From Misgurnus anguillicaudatus (lineage: Eukaryota; Chordata; Actinopteri; Cypriniformes; Cobitidae), in assembly GCF_027580225.2 (NCBI RefSeq), contig NC_073359.2, positions 9,042,001 through 9,106,000 of the forward strand: 64,000 bases of DNA, read 5' to 3'. Of this stretch, positions 12,101 through 27,100 are shown in pieces. Both the position numbers and the translations under genes were made by a program. Below the pieces are notes generated by a model that was not told the origin of the DNA, searched no databases, and saw nothing but the letters and a program-made list of their open reading frames with translations. Position 1 is the stretch's first letter; each line of letters starts with the position of its first letter.

Positions 12101-15100
12101 ATGTGAAGAAATCCAGGTATTTACTTCTCACGAGATGAGTGTTTGACAAATTATTCGGCAAACTACTTTCTCTCATTGCTGCTTTTTGATGGTTTTCAGA
12201 ACAGTTACTCAAGAGTCGCCCTCTCTCATTTACAGAATTATACAACAGAGAGGACGTCAAGCCTAAAAGTCTTGTAGTACTGAGGAGCCTGCAGGTTCAC
12301 ACCGTAGAGTAGAGCCATACGAATTGCAAAAGTGTAAACAAGGCTTCAACTGCACAAAGCTAAAAAGAAATCAGCAACTGTGTGCTGATTCCACCACTTG
12401 CCGTTTCACGTGTGAAAGTGCCTTTAAAGGAAAACACCAGTTTTTCAATATTTTACTATGTTCTTACCTCAACTTAGATGAATGAATACATGCCTATCTT
12501 TTTCAATATGTGCACTTCTTCTTTGCACAGCGTGTCATGAATGTGTTAGCATTTAGCCTAGTCCCATTCATTCCTTAGGATCTAAACAGGGAAGAATTTA
12601 GAAGCCACCAAACACTTCCATGTTTTCCCCATTCAAAGACTGTTACATGAGTAGTTACACGGGTAAGTATGGTGGCACAAAATAAAACGTGATTTTTAAG
12701 TGAATAAAAAACTATATTGTATGGCGGAAAAGCACTTCAACCTCTGGCGCAGTAACATCATCACTCCTATTCAACCCAATATCACGCAAATACGTGACTA
12801 TTTCACGTATGGACCAACGTGAAAATGACACGTTTTGCCGCGTTTGAACATGAGCATGTCACGTTTCCTTTTTGTCTCATTTTCACGTTTTGGTTACTCT
12901 ACTGAAATATTAAAAAATGGTGGTTTTCCTTTAGGTCAAAAGTGTAGGCCTATTTGTCAGCGTTCGAATTTGAATTTCCTTTCGCGACAGTTATAATAAC
13001 ACAAATCACATCACACCCAATAATTCAATCACCCTTGCTGTTTTCCCACTCCAACATTTCAATTATTGCCCACTAAAAGCTGCACAGATATATTTGCTTA
13101 CCTGAACTCTGTTGTCTGGTCTGAACTAGTTGATGCATGAAAACAGCACCCTGACTGGTTGACTGGCTCAAAGTATTTTAAGTATTTTAAAAATACAAAA
13201 ATACTCATCTTAAATGTATTTAAATACAAATTACATTTCATTTTTTTCAAAGGCTTTAAAATACAAAATACAAAATACTATTTTGTATTTCAAATACGTA
13301 TTTTAAATACATGTATTTGAAATACTGCCCATCCCTGATCAACAATAAAAACTTGATTTTCACCACAGTGGGACTTTAAAGGTAAAGTAGAAAAACTAAA
13401 GTAATGTAGGACTGCAAGCTGACTCAACATCCCTTAGCATCATCTGGTTCAGACAAGGACGGTGCGGACAGACGTGTATGACAGCGTACATCACTTCTGT
13501 CTCACGGCTTAGAGTAAAAGGCAAAACTAGGTGGAAGAGACATCGTCTGCCCATGTTTGCAAGATTTGCCGTATCACACTGGGACAGGAATTTCTGATGG
13601 CATGTGCTGCTATAAAACATGAATCAGCAAACGTCCCAGCCTTGCTGCAGGTTTGTGATTCAGCAAGGTCAGAAAAACACAGACACAGGAACAAGTTACA
13701 TAACACATCAACACGGCTGATAATACAACAGGTGTCACCAAGAATCTATGCATCTTTCCTATGCAGATCCAATAATACCAATGTTAATTAGCATGGTTGG
13801 GCGACTGCAAAAGCTTAATGTTAGTAGGGCTGTGGGTCATATATTAGAGTTTATAGCCCGTTTCACACAAAGATTATGGAAAATACACAGAAAATGCATC
13901 CGGGATTTGTCTGGGATCGCTGGTTTTTAGGTTCATTCACACTGTCAATGATTTTCCACATACCGTAAAGATCTTGTAAAGATGTGTGACGTATTTAAAG
14001 TCCTGCACTTGGTAGTTTGGTCGGAAACCAAAGCGTCGGAAGTTTGCTTAATATCTGTGATTTTTCTCTCGAGATACCACGGGCGTGCGTGTTTGTTTAT
14101 GACAAGGTCATAAGGAGCACGTGATGCTCTGTTCTGTCATGCTGCTGAATGATCTCAGCTTCAGCGCGGATAGTGACGAGCTCTCTAAACTCTGCTTTAG
14201 TCCAGTTTTAAGACATTTCTCATCGGAAATCTTGTCCGCTTTACGGGAGCGATCCCAGAACACTTATGGGACGTGTTTCTGTTGACAAAGAAGCATCTCT
14301 GCCAATTTTACGGAAATTTTCTGGGACCTAAGTGCTGTGTAAATGGGGTTTATGAGTCTTTGGCTTAAACCTTTCCTGAATTATTTCCACAAATCTGGAA
14401 GTCTGTTTAAGCAAATTGGATCAAAATATCTATATATTGACACACACCCACACTGCAAAAAATGACTTTGTTTCTTAGTATTTTTGCCTTGTTTTTAGGT
14501 AAAATATGTAAAAATTCTTTAATCAAGATGCATTTGCTTGATGAGCAAAATGACCTAAGAAAATAAGTCTAGTTTTTAGACAAAACATATCACATTTAAG
14601 TGAATTTGTGCATAAAACAAGCAAAAAAATCTGCCAATGGGGTTAGCAAATTTTTCTTTCTTTAAGTGTTTAACAAAATAAGTTTTAGATTTTTTTGCTT
14701 ACCCCATTGGCAGATATTTTTTGCTTGTTTTATGCATATTTAGATATTTGTACTTAAAACAAGACAAAAATACTAAGCAGTCCTTCCAGAAAAACACAGT
14801 TTTTTGTGATTGTTGCGGGTAAAAATCCTTGATCTTGCGCCACGTTTTCTTAAAAAATGCGATGGAATATGCGAGATATATGCAATTTTATGTTATGAAA
14901 TTGCGAGAACTTGCAAAATTTGCGGGAACTTGCAAAATTTGCGGGAACTTGCAAAAATTGCGGGAACTTGCAAAAATTGCGAGAACTTGCAAAAAATGCG
15001 GGAACTTGCAAAAACTGCGGGAACTTGCAAAACTGTTTTCAGCTTTTGCAGCTTTTCAATGATGTTCACATAATCATGTCACTTCATAACGTTCACATGG

Positions 15101-18100
15101 CAACAGGGGACATGGCTGCGCTTGTGTGAGGTAAATGCTAAATTTTTCAACTTTCTGCTAAGATATATGTGATTTTTGCTACAAAAATGCGTGGATTATG
15201 AAATCATGCATGCGTATTTTGCGCACGGAAATCTGCAATTTATGCTGCAAAAGTGCGGCGTATTTGAAAAAATGCAGACTTCAGCTGATTATGCGTTAAA
15301 TTAGGGGTGGGTGATAAACCGGTATGATAGTAATTACCGGTATTTTGTCACGCAATTATATGGATTTTGCAAAACCGTTGATAGGGGCGTTACATATTTT
15401 AAATTCTATTTTTGCACTTATTAGGGTTCCCGCGGGGTGTCAAAAAAACTAACCTTCAGAAAGTTATATCCAAGGCCTTGAAACACCCAGATCTTCATCC
15501 TAGGTCTTAAATTTAACTTTCTGAATGTTATTTCTCAAGATCCCGCGGGAGTTTACCCAAGTCTTAAAAGTCATACCTCCGTTCCCGAGATGCTCTGTCC
15601 ACAGAAACACAAAACGAAAAGCTCCGATCGCACTTCAATCCATTTTTAATCATCTTTTTTTTTTTTAGGAGGATGCACATCATAGTGCAAGCAAATCATG
15701 CCAAAGACTACATTTCAGGTGTTGTGGTCTGTATACAGCAAGTTTGGCGAGAAACAAGCCCGTGGCTTACCTAGCATTACCAGGTTTTGAAACATAAGAG
15801 GACCCAATCAACACTGCTTTATTGAAAATCAACTTAAACAGTCGGGCTGTCGAGTCACAAGGCACCAACAGCGCGTCAACAGTGTTATACATTTAGGAGG
15901 CATTTTTTTACCTCACTGCTTCAAAGGCTCTCTACTCCAGATAACAGCAGCGATTTGAGGACGGAAAGCAAGAAATTACCGTAATAAACCATAATTTGCC
16001 AAAAAGTGCAATGTATCTTCTTTTAGGAACCATTCCTTTTTTGGTAGCGCAAATAGTTGAGGAGTTACGGTTAAATTAATAGCGCTTTCAGAGTCCTTTA
16101 GCGGATAACGTAGCAACATACCAAACACATTAAAAACAGCCTTTAATGGTACATTTCGTTTTCTTAATGCAGATTTATTAATTAGAGAGGCTATTAAACA
16201 ATACATAGTGCATATTTACGCATAAAAGCGTATGAGTGGAGTGTTTTTGGCACCGTGAAACTGCTGGTTAATTAAATTAAATGCAATAAATACATGTATT
16301 AATATAACTAACTTGTATTAATAAACTGCATTTATTAATGCGTTCAGGGATTAATATTTAATTTAAAGTGAGATGGCATCTCCCATCAGATGTTCATAAT
16401 AACAACAAAAAGAAAATCTTGTTCTTTGTATATTTATAAATCAAACAGACACAAGATATACACAGCACACAGCTTTAAAGTTGTTGGATGTAGCGTAAAA
16501 CATTGTAATAAGGCACATAGCCTACCAGCAAATGACCATACTAATTTCCATACTTTCATACTTCCCATATTAGTTACAATATAAGAAGATGAGTCCACCC
16601 ATCCACACAATGGCACTTTTAAAGGAAAAAATGGAAAAAGATAAAAAATCATGTCCAATCCCTCACTTATTAGTAACATAAGGTTAAAAATAGGACTGGG
16701 CGATTTGACCTAAAATCAAAACCTCTGTTAATCTAACATTTGACATCGGTTACGATTAATAAACGATTATTTTTTTGCCTCATAGTTCACTGACAAGGTT
16801 GGAAAGTTTAGGGCACACCTTAAATCAGCCTGCAATGCAATTATTCACATTTTTCCCAAAATAACTGCATTACTGAAAAATATTAAATAGAATTAACTCT
16901 ATGCAGATGTTGAATGTCATTATGTACAATTGATGAAACTTTCAGAATGGGAAGTTATGAACCAATGAATAATACAACCCCCATGACTAATTATAGACAT
17001 AAGATACATACATAATAAGTTGTATCCAGATAGCATATTGTAATGAGATGAGTAGGGCAAAATACTTGGACTGTATCCTTTACACGTTTCTTGTATTCAA
17101 TCCATTTTTTCTTAACTGGGCACTGATGTCTAAGACATTTATTCTCATCTGTAATGCTTTTGGTGTTAATGTAGACTAGAAGTTCTCCCGTTCTCTCTCT
17201 CCGTCATCTCTGAAGTGTCTAATTAAACTCACGCGGGCGCGTCTTTTCGCGGTTTTGAGTGAGTGAGATGTGATGACATTACCCGGGCTGCTTAGAGACC
17301 CATCGGTAGATTAAACTGAGCGCGTGTGCGGTAAAAACCCGATCGCGCATTCCGTATTTTTGTCACAGGTGGCTGCACATTCGCGAGTATTTCTTAAAAA
17401 AAGTACTGTGCTTCTTTTGGGCACTAGATGATCCTGCTGCTCAGTTAAACAGTGTTTGAGTTCTCCTCCATGTTTCGCTGTGCCACTGACAGGACGGGGC
17501 AACATGGTTACGCAACATCACACGCAGCAGTTTGTTTTTAAAGGGAAAGTATTAACAGGATTAAAAACCGAAATAACCGACATGATAAAATAATGTCGGT
17601 TAGAGTTTCTGAATTTCGGTTTCGGTTATTTTTCGATTAATCGCCCAGCCCTAGTTAAAAATACAAATTTTGCCAGTAATTTAACTAAGGTTAACTACAG
17701 TGTGACTCCAAAATGTTTTATGTCATATGGCAACATACCGTAATACCGTTATACCGGCTGAAGAGTGGAAAATACCTTGATATTAATTTTTGCTCATACC
17801 GCCCACCCCTACGTTAAATCATGCGATCGCATAATCAAGTTTTTCTTGATGGACTGACTAAGTAAGAAAGTCATTTTTTGCAGTGGACACATGCACACAC
17901 ACACATCATTTAGATGATTTTCTATGCTGGAGGGCAGAATATTGCTTTGAGCAGATTTTAGAGATGTATACGCTCTCATTAAAACAAATCCGTCTACATC
18001 TTCTCAGGTACTTGTTGTTACCTTCATCCTGCAGATGAAAGACGGTCTTGAATCAGCACTTATTCAGAACAGGAACAGGAAGTAAACGCTTACCTTTGGA

Positions 18101-21100
18101 TTTTCAACGGGCTCGGCGCTTTCTGCTTCCCTCCTCCGCTGCTCCTGCATTATGATCTCCTTCAAGTATTCATTCACCTTAAATGAAAGAATCAAACACA
18201 TAGTGAAGATCAGAAAGAGCATGTAAAAAAGCTGTCTTAGTTCCAAAATACTTTTTACCATTAATTTCAAAACTAAGCCATAAAACGAACCAATCAGCTC
18301 TTTGCAACTTTTCTACAACATTGCAAAAAATTTTTTGAAACACAAAATGTTACATTTATTATTATTATTAATTCATATTTTTTCTATTGTTAAATACATT
18401 CATGATACCGAATAAATTGACCTGTATAATAAGGCTGCATTTGTTATGAACAATACTTCTACAGCCTTTATTAATTTTGTTAAAAATGTTAATTTGAGCA
18501 TTTACAGATATATTTTAAAATCAAAGTTGTTTGTCTGTTAACATATTAACATAAACAATTATATTGGTTTATTGTTATATAATGGTAGCTAATGCATTTA
18601 CTAACACTAACAAATGAAGTGATACAACACAAAGTCATTTCATTCACCCATTGGCTTTCTCTCACCCATATTGATTTTCTTTTAAAAGCTTGGTTGGTAA
18701 ATACGAGCCCAGTGCAATCTGTATCTGTGATATCAATGCTTTCAAAAGCCCATTTCATTTGGTTAGTGCAGATAAAATACGAGCCAGAGAGTTTTCCCTG
18801 CAGGCCTTTAACAGGCCTGTCTGTTTAGCATGTGTGAGTGTGTGTACATCTGTGGTCGTGTCTTGATTTAGGCTGGTTGTACAGCTGAACTACAAGGGAA
18901 TGTAAACATTCCCAATCACAGGCATGCAGGGATGTTCCCTACAGTAAGTAAAGATGCCTAGGGAGATAGTACAGTACAGGGCAGGCTAGTGAGGGAATGT
19001 TTTAGATTTTACTTTATTTTACTGTATGTGTACTTTCATATATAATACATAATAATGCAGTTTTTTTCCCCACATATATATAAATTTGTTATCTAGCTTT
19101 TTATATGCTTTTGATACTTTTTTTATTATTTGCATTGTAATTATTATATGTAATTTTAAAGGTTATTGCTCACTTAGGTCAATTTTTATTACCATATAAA
19201 TATCAAATACCTTCATTATCAATTACCAAAATGATTGAGGACAGTCCTAGATTAGGTAACATCATTTCAAAATGATGTGATTTCAGTTTCCCATTCATAT
19301 ATTTTTATTGAGGATTTCTTAGAAAGTGTAAAAATCTTGTCTTGTCTCGTTCTCATGAACCCAATCACGTCTCGTCTCGTTGAGTAAGTGTCTCGTCACA
19401 CCCTAGTGAAGAGAGATCATGTTAACTCTTTCCCTGCCAGCGTTTTAAAAAAAAGTTGCCAGCCAGCACCAGCATTTTTTAAGATTTTCACAAAAGTTTA
19501 ATGCCTTCCTGAAAAATGTTCTTTTTTTAACTCATTCCCAGCCAGCCATTTTTTGAAAAGTTGCCCGCCAGCATTTTTATGTGATTTTCACAAAAGTTTC
19601 ACAAAATGCCTTCCAGGAAAATTTTCTTCTTAAAATATATAAACATACAAATATATCAAATGACAGAACGGACACTCTGCTTAAAAAACAATAAACAAAC
19701 AAACAAAACGTGGAAAAAACGTTTCATCCTATTTATATTTTTTCTCTGCTTATAAACTCTTAAAAAATTAATTTTTTACAATGTATTTTTTTAATACATT
19801 TCAGCAAAAAGCTAAAATAACTGCATTTTTGTGAAGGAATTTTGTTAGAGATCAGATTCAGAATGATTATCAAAACATACATAGAGTTTAAAATTAGTAA
19901 ATAACGTTTTGGTTTCAGATTTTTAAATTTTTTTTATTAAATTGGGTATTTAGTGGATAATCGCGGTATTGGAGATGAACATACAAATTCATCAGGAACA
20001 CATTTTTTAATGCAATTATTTTCTCTTAATGGACGAGATAACTTGTCAATGGCAGGGAAAGAGTTCATATATAAACATTCAATATATCAAATGAAAGAAC
20101 AGACCCTCTGCTTTAAAAAAAAGTTTCATCCTACCTTCATTTGTTTTCTTTTTATAACCTCTTAAATATGGGAAGGTTTCTTCAAAAATACAAAATTTTG
20201 AGCAAAAGGCTGAAATAATTGCATTTTTGTGAAGAACTATTGATAGAGATCAGATTCAGAGCGATGATCAAAGCATACACAGGGATTTAACTGTTTTGGC
20301 CTTAGATGATGTTTCCGTGTTTTATAACTTGGGTAAGAGACGCCACCTAGTGGATAATAGTGGAAATATTGATTGCCATAAAAACTCGCCATTGGCAAGG
20401 AACCGTTTTCTCTTAATTTACGAGATAACTCGGCAATGGCGGGGAAAGAGTTAGCAACTTTGTACAAAAAATGTGAAGAAACCCCTTTTCTGTTTATAGT
20501 ACATCGTTCCCTTAGAGAAAATGATTTTACAATGCAGTTTGCATGTAAACAATCAGAGATAGATACCTTATTCATCCAGCTGGTCACAGCATCTTCTGTG
20601 TCATATGGCACATCTCCATCTGGATCATCGGTGGAGTATTGCTTCATACAAGTCATAACCTTCTCAACGTTCACCGTTTCCACCGTGTAGGCCATCATCA
20701 GAGTGTCAATCATGGCTAGGTGGGCAGTCTGTAAACAGCAAATCAGTGAAAAGACCCATAAGGACATTTTTTTTAGGAAATCAGTTTGCTTACATAAGCT
20801 CTATTTGTTCTTGTGAATACATATAGTGATGACTGGTATTCTCTCAGCTGGTATTCAGTCACGTTGTTGCCCTGGAAACGGCAGCATCCATCCCCTGTTC
20901 CTCGACCTAATTAGAGATAATCTTCCCTGAGATGGGACAATAGGATCCTGCTTTTGCTTGGGGCACTTTTTAGTTTCCACAATAAAATGTTTTGCTAGGT
21001 AGGGTGCTTGAGTTTAAACGTGACATGAGAAACACAACGTTTAAATATTAACCTTAAAGGAAAACACCACCATTTTTAAATATTTTACTATGTTCTTACT

Positions 21101-24100
21101 TAAACTTAGATGAATAAATACATACCTATCTTTTTTCAATGTGTGCAATTAATCTTTGCACAGCGCTTCGTGAATGTGTTAGCATTTAGCCTAGCCCTAT
21201 TCATTCCTTAGGATCCAAACAGGGATGAATTTTTATCTAACTGTTTAGTCAGGTAGATTTAGCCTTATTTACTGACTTACTAAAAAGTAGACAAGGTCAT
21301 ACAAAACCATGACAAACCATAACACATTTTTGTGATTTTCATAAAAGTTTCACAAAATGCCTTCCAGGAAAAAAAATTCTAAAAATATATAAACATACAA
21401 ATATATCAAATAAAAAAGAGACCCTCTGCTTATAAACAAACAAACAAACAAAACGTGGAGGAAAAAAACATTTCTATCCTATTTATATTTTTCCCTGCTT
21501 ATAAACTCTTAAATATAAATATTTTTCTTTAGAAATACAAATGTTTAAGCATAAAGCTAAAATTATTGCATTTTTGTGAAGGAATTTTGTTAGAGATCAG
21601 ATTCAAAATAATTATCAAAACATACACAGAGTTTAAAATTAATATTATTAATAACATTTTGGCTTAATTTTTTCATAAATTAGCCTTTCGCCGAGCCCCG
21701 CCCCCCTTAGTTACTGTTGCTACTTCCGACAAACAAATGACCAGCGCGACAGATTGCCATGACGGAAAGCGATATACCCGTGCGTGTCAGTGACATTTTT
21801 TGGAGCAATACCTCCGCGATTTCCTCCAGATCGAGGCAAAAGGGGTTACAGTATGCAGTGGAGTGATATATTCAAAATATAAAAATATTCAATGAAGGAG
21901 ACACGACTACTATCGAGGCTAATGCTTACCGGTCTCACGCAAAAAATGAGAAACCACATGACCTGTAACTCAAATGCAACCAGCACAGCCTTGTGGACCA
22001 GTCATGCTCTTGCACTGCCGAGTAAGTTATCTTTCATATGGTATAGTCTATTAATGTCTATTGCGAGTAGCTATTTTGTTAAAATACAAGTGTATGTTGG
22101 CTAGCTAAACCTACGTGTGTTTCAAAGCTAACTAACATTTCTCTGTCTGTTGTTTTGAGGATAGCCGTTTTGAGAATAATGTTTTATTTATGGTGATACT
22201 TAGATTTCACAAATAGGAAATTGTTTTGTCTTAAAAGTTGCAGGACAGATAATACAATAAAATAAAATGTATAATATAATAAAATTGCACAGCATTTACG
22301 GAATTGGGAAACTCAGGGGTATGTTTTCCGTTCATAAAATGCTACATGAAAGATAAAAACAAATTATTTAAAGTTGATTGTTAAGGGGGCTATGTTCGAC
22401 TTTGTCGTAAACTGACGAAAAATAAAGTTGGGGAGCTGAAAGTCCCAACACAATAGCAGCTAATGTAGCTAGCGTTAGCTAACATGTTAACTAATGTTGG
22501 CAAAATAACTCATTAAATTTAGCATAGAGAGTAGGTTAACATTCTGGCAATTATATTCACGGTAATCATAACTTTGGTCCAATTTGTGTTCTTGCCTCTA
22601 GTTAGTAGATCTAGACCACACTGTAACTAGTTAGCTGTAAGCCTTACCTTTGTGCAGACGTATTTATGCTTCGTAAATGTTCGACACATTTAACTGAATG
22701 TGGCAGTCCACAATGTTTATACATTGTATTGGGCAGTCCACACTGTTTTATCCATTGTATGCACCGCTCACAAACGCTGCGGGCGTGAATGTTTGTCGGA
22801 GGTGCTCGCATAGTAACGGTTGCTGTGATGTGTGATTGGACAATGGCCGTTTTGGGGGAGGGGCCGGCGAAAGGTCAATTGGGTAATTGTGTTGTATTGC
22901 AGATTAGCATAAAAATTCATTAAGAACACTTTTTTATGCAAATTTTTCTCTTAATTGACAAGATAACTCGTCAATGGCGAGGAAAGAGTTAATGATAAAA
23001 GCCAAGGTTAGTAAAACTAAAGCCATGGACAACTATAGTAAAATTAGTACAAGGAAAACTATAGTTTTACTTTTTTTTTAAAGAAATTGTGACCATGTGA
23101 TTTTATTTTTTTTAGAAATATGACACTTTGTATATGAATGCAATTTTACGTTGAAGGAAAAAAACTAAAATAAATAAATAAATAAATAACAAACATAAAT
23201 TTACACTTATTATTTTATTTATTTATAAATCCATGGCATATATTTAAAAAAACATTAAATTATTTACGTAAAGCCAGAAATATTATACAAAATGTGCACT
23301 GGAGTTCTTCAGTTGTTATGGATATAGGTGAAAATTATTTAGGATCTTATGTCCCAATCATTGAAAAAAATTCACCCGTGTCTTAATACATTTCCGTTAA
23401 ACATCAAACAACACACATTAAATGTTTGTATGAGTTTTCCAAGACCAAATAGGTTTCTTAAGCACCCTAAACCACATGCTGTTTAATTAAATCAGGGATT
23501 TAACCTGGCAACCCTTCCATCCAAACACTCCCGTGGGAGGTGTGTTTAATACCATCCTCCTTATACGCTCTTGACATCGCTCTCAATTTATCAATTAACA
23601 ATAAACAAGCAGCACGGCATGTAACCTCCACAATAGTAAACAATACATCTGGGTACAAGCAAATGAAAAATGAACCCCCATCTCGACACTCAAATTAAAA
23701 AGTGCCTGTCTGATTAACAGCCTTGTTTGGCATGATGACTTAAGACAGTTTTAAAAGGATATTGATTTTGTTTTGCTAAAAGGAACCCCAGGGGAAAATT
23801 CACACAGTGGGTAAACTTTGCTCTTTGAATGAATCATTACAGGAAAACACTGCAATAAAAGATGAGTGCATTGTTTAAGGGAGAGTGCAACATAATGATT
23901 GAAATCTTTGGGGTGCCCTACCAGTTGCCTGTTGTTAAATGTTGTTTACAGCTGCAATCCGTAACTTCTTTGGTAAAAAAAAAAACAATTTCAAAATTGT
24001 ACAGATAGTTTATAGTTTATATTAATGATTGATAAGTAGAGCTGTCGGGTATGATTTCACAGGAAATGTCATTTGACTTTAACATCTACAGCTGAACAGG

Positions 24101-27100
24101 TAGTTCAGAATGCCAGAACACAGCTTTCTGTCACATCACACATGTGATATAACATTTACATCTGCTCTTACAGACCCCAGTGATAGTTGGACTGCTCAGT
24201 CAGCGATTTCTCTTGCTTGACCGAGTCTGATTTCTCCTCCACATGAGCTGTGACGAACCCTCAACTCATCCAAAATAAAGCTGAACCCGGTCTGTTACAT
24301 AAGATGCTTCAGTTCTAGCTTAAGCGGATAATATGTATAAATCCTTTTATTGATTAAACATTTTGCAGGCTAAATGCGAGTTAATGACCACAGTCTGCTC
24401 GATAATCTGATTTTCAGGCTCGGAATGAAAATATGTATCTCGTAATCATTTTTACCAGAAAGAACACGACCTCGGGACATGATGCGAGTCAGATTCGAAC
24501 CGAGTCTGCTACATGAGCACCATGGCTCAACAAATTTTGTGTATTTGCACAAACTTTGTTTTAAAATAAGTGCAAAACACAAAAGTTAGGCTGTTATATA
24601 ACACATTTTTATTTCCATCCATCTTTGTACGAAGAACAAGGTGTTCTGTAATATATTACACTTACATCAGGCCATGATGTTTTTAATCTCATAAATGCAC
24701 ACAGAAATACTCTGGGACAATTGACTTGTTCTACTGGCATCTTCTTTAGTACTCTACATTTACATTTAAAGGTGTATTGTGTAACTTTTAGAAGGATCTC
24801 TTGACAGACATACAATATAATATACATACCTATATTATCAGTGGTGTATAAAGACTTTACATAATGAACTGTATTGTTTTTATTACCTTGGAATGAGACG
24901 TTTTTATCTCCACACACCGCAGGTCTTCTTACATGCAAGTCGACATCATGTTTCTACAGTAGCCCTAAAAGGACAAACTGCTCTGTAGAGCGCGTTTTTC
25001 CTATTTAAAACTGCAGGAGGAAATTAAAAGTTGTGATTTTCTAGGGAGATATAGGTAGGAACTATACTCTCATTCTGGCATAATAATCAAGGACTATTTT
25101 CAGGTGCTGCGTAATATCATTACGCCTGCTGCAGCTACGTTACGGCAACAAAGTCCTTGATTATTATGCCAGAATGAGAGTATAGTTTCTATCTATATCT
25201 GCCTAGAAAATCACAAGTTTTAATTTTCTGTCGGTCTTAGTACACGATGCAACTAGAAGAGTCAAGTTTTAAATAGGAAAAATATCAAAACTCTTTGATT
25301 ATTTTTGAACGTGATGCTAATGGTCTAATCAGATTCAATGGATTATGCTAAGCTATGCTAAAAGTGGTAGCGCCAGACCCGGAGAACAGCTAAATGGATT
25401 CCAAAACGGTAAGAATCAAATGTTTAGCTCTAGGGGAGCTGGAAAATTAGCATATTTTCAAAAAAAGTGTCCCTTTAAGAAAATACATCTAGTTTTTAGA
25501 CCAAAAATATACAATTAAGGGAATTTGTGCTTAAAACAAGCAAAAAAAATCTACCAATGGGGTAAACAAATCTGACTTTTTCCATGTTTAAGTGCTATAA
25601 TTGGGTCCCCAGGGCTTCTATCAACCTAGAAAATGTGAAAAAGATCAACCCACACTGCAAAAAATGACTTTCTTACTTAGAATTTTTGTCTTGTTTTCTG
25701 TAAAAATATCAAAAAATTCTTAAATCAAGATTTATTTTCTTGATAAGCAAAATTATCTAAGAAAATAAGTCTAGTTTTAGACAAAAAATATACAATTTAA
25801 TTGAAACTGTGCTTAAAACAAGAAAAAATATCTGCCAATGGGGCGAGAAAACTTAATCTTAAAATAAGTTTTCTGTTTTCTTAAACACTTAATTCAAGAA
25901 ACTTTTTCTCACCCCACTGGCATTGTTTAAAGCACAAAATTCCTTAAATTGTATATTTTTGGTCTAAAAAGTAGACTTATTTTCTTGAGTCGCTTTGCTC
26001 ATCAAGAAGCATCTTAATTTGAGAATTTTTAAATATTTTTACTGAAAACAAGACAAAAATACTAAGTAAGAAAGTCATTTTCAGTGTAGTACTGCACTGC
26101 AAAAACTGATTTTCAAGAAAAAAAATTCTTAGTATTTTTGTCTTGTTTTCAGTAAAAATATCTAAAAATTGTTAAATTAAGATGCTTTTTCTTGATGAGC
26201 ACAACGACCCAAGAAAATAAGTCTAGTTTTTAGACCAAAAATATCAAATTTAAGTGATTTTGTGCATAAAACAAGCAAGAAAATCTGCCAATGGGGTAAG
26301 CTAATTTTTCTTCAATTTTCCTTGAATATAGCCTACTGTTTAAAAAAAAAAATTAAGATTTTTTTGCTAACCCCATTGGCAGATCTTTTTGGCTTTTTTA
26401 TGCACCAAATCACTTCAATTTGATATTTTTGGTCTAAAAACTAGACTTCTTTTCTTCGGTCATTTTGCTCATCAAGAAAAAGCATCTTAATTTAACAATT
26501 TTTAGATATTTTTACTGAAAACAAGACAAAAATACTAAGAATTTTTTTTCTTGAAAATCATTTTTTGCAGTGTAAGCTTCACATTCTCACATACGTTGAT
26601 GAGACATAACAGTCGAGACTGCTAAAGAATTTCACTGACACGTGAGAAATGGTTCTTTGTAAACAGGCTTTTGTTTGCACCTCATCGAAGACATTCTCAA
26701 ACGGGGCTCCCTTTTCCTCTTCAGGACAGCCGAAAAACTAAACCAAATGCAAACAATCTCAAACCTCATTTTCTTTGGTTTGGAGACACTTCAAAGCGAG
26801 TAAAAATGACTGCGTGCAAATGCGAAAAATTATTTGGGCGCATCAGTGCGAGTGATAATGCTAAACAAAATGAAAATGCTGAACCAGTCCAGTCTTTCAT
26901 ATCTGATCGAAGCAAAAAGGCATTTCAAATATTTACAAGATATTTTTATTTTTAATAAAGAGAAAGGAGCTCTTTAATTTCCTGTCATGTGGAGATTTAT
27001 TTCCTCTGCAGAGACAAAAACTGGAAAAAGCATTATAGCAGCTATAGCCAAAGGAGATACAACCTTATTACACCTATTAATCCTGATACGTTTTTGTAAA

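Larger units (their letters stand above)
11060..13337. mobile_element. hAT-like element, 2.3 kb, 8-bp target duplication
   Basis: Ends CAGAGATGGGCA and TGCCCATCCCTG are inverted; ATCAACAA occurs exactly at 11052-11059 and 13338-13345. Subterminal AAATACAAATAC repeats occur at both ends. No transposase frame seen; it carries the nested repeats listed next. Confidence 0.9.
14778..17856. mobile_element. CAGTCC-ended element (family E), nested
   Basis: Ends CAGTCCTTCCAGAAAAA and TTTTTCTTGATGGACTG are inverted; ACTAAG flanks at 14772-14777 and 17857-17862. A second copy without the inner insertions lies at 28072-28508. Interrupted by 15302-17811. Confidence 0.8.
14451..17885. mobile_element. CACTGCAAAA foldback MITE, split by nested insertions
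   Basis: Starts CACTGCAAAAAATGACTT and ends TCATTTTTTGCAGTG. The internal CAATGGGG / CCCCATTGGC pair marks the palindrome centre near 14665. Interrupted at 14778-17856. Same family at 25653, 26095, 39530, 61764, 62228 and 62593. Confidence 0.85.

Noticed and set aside
14810..15129. Three overlapping plus-strand frames with repeated NLRELAK/GTCKNCGN peptides
   Set aside because: They read through the 19-bp tandem array in all three frames, which is expected of a repeat without stops and not of coding sequence.
21892..22104. Transposase or gene exon in the CCTTTCGCCG-ended element
   Set aside because: The 70-codon frame has no recognised domain; a plausible donor follows at 22021 but no downstream exon could be supported.
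24454..24540. A functional tRNA gene
   Set aside because: Only box B is convincing; box A is poor and no cloverleaf with paired acceptor stem could be drawn, so it is kept as a SINE remnant.
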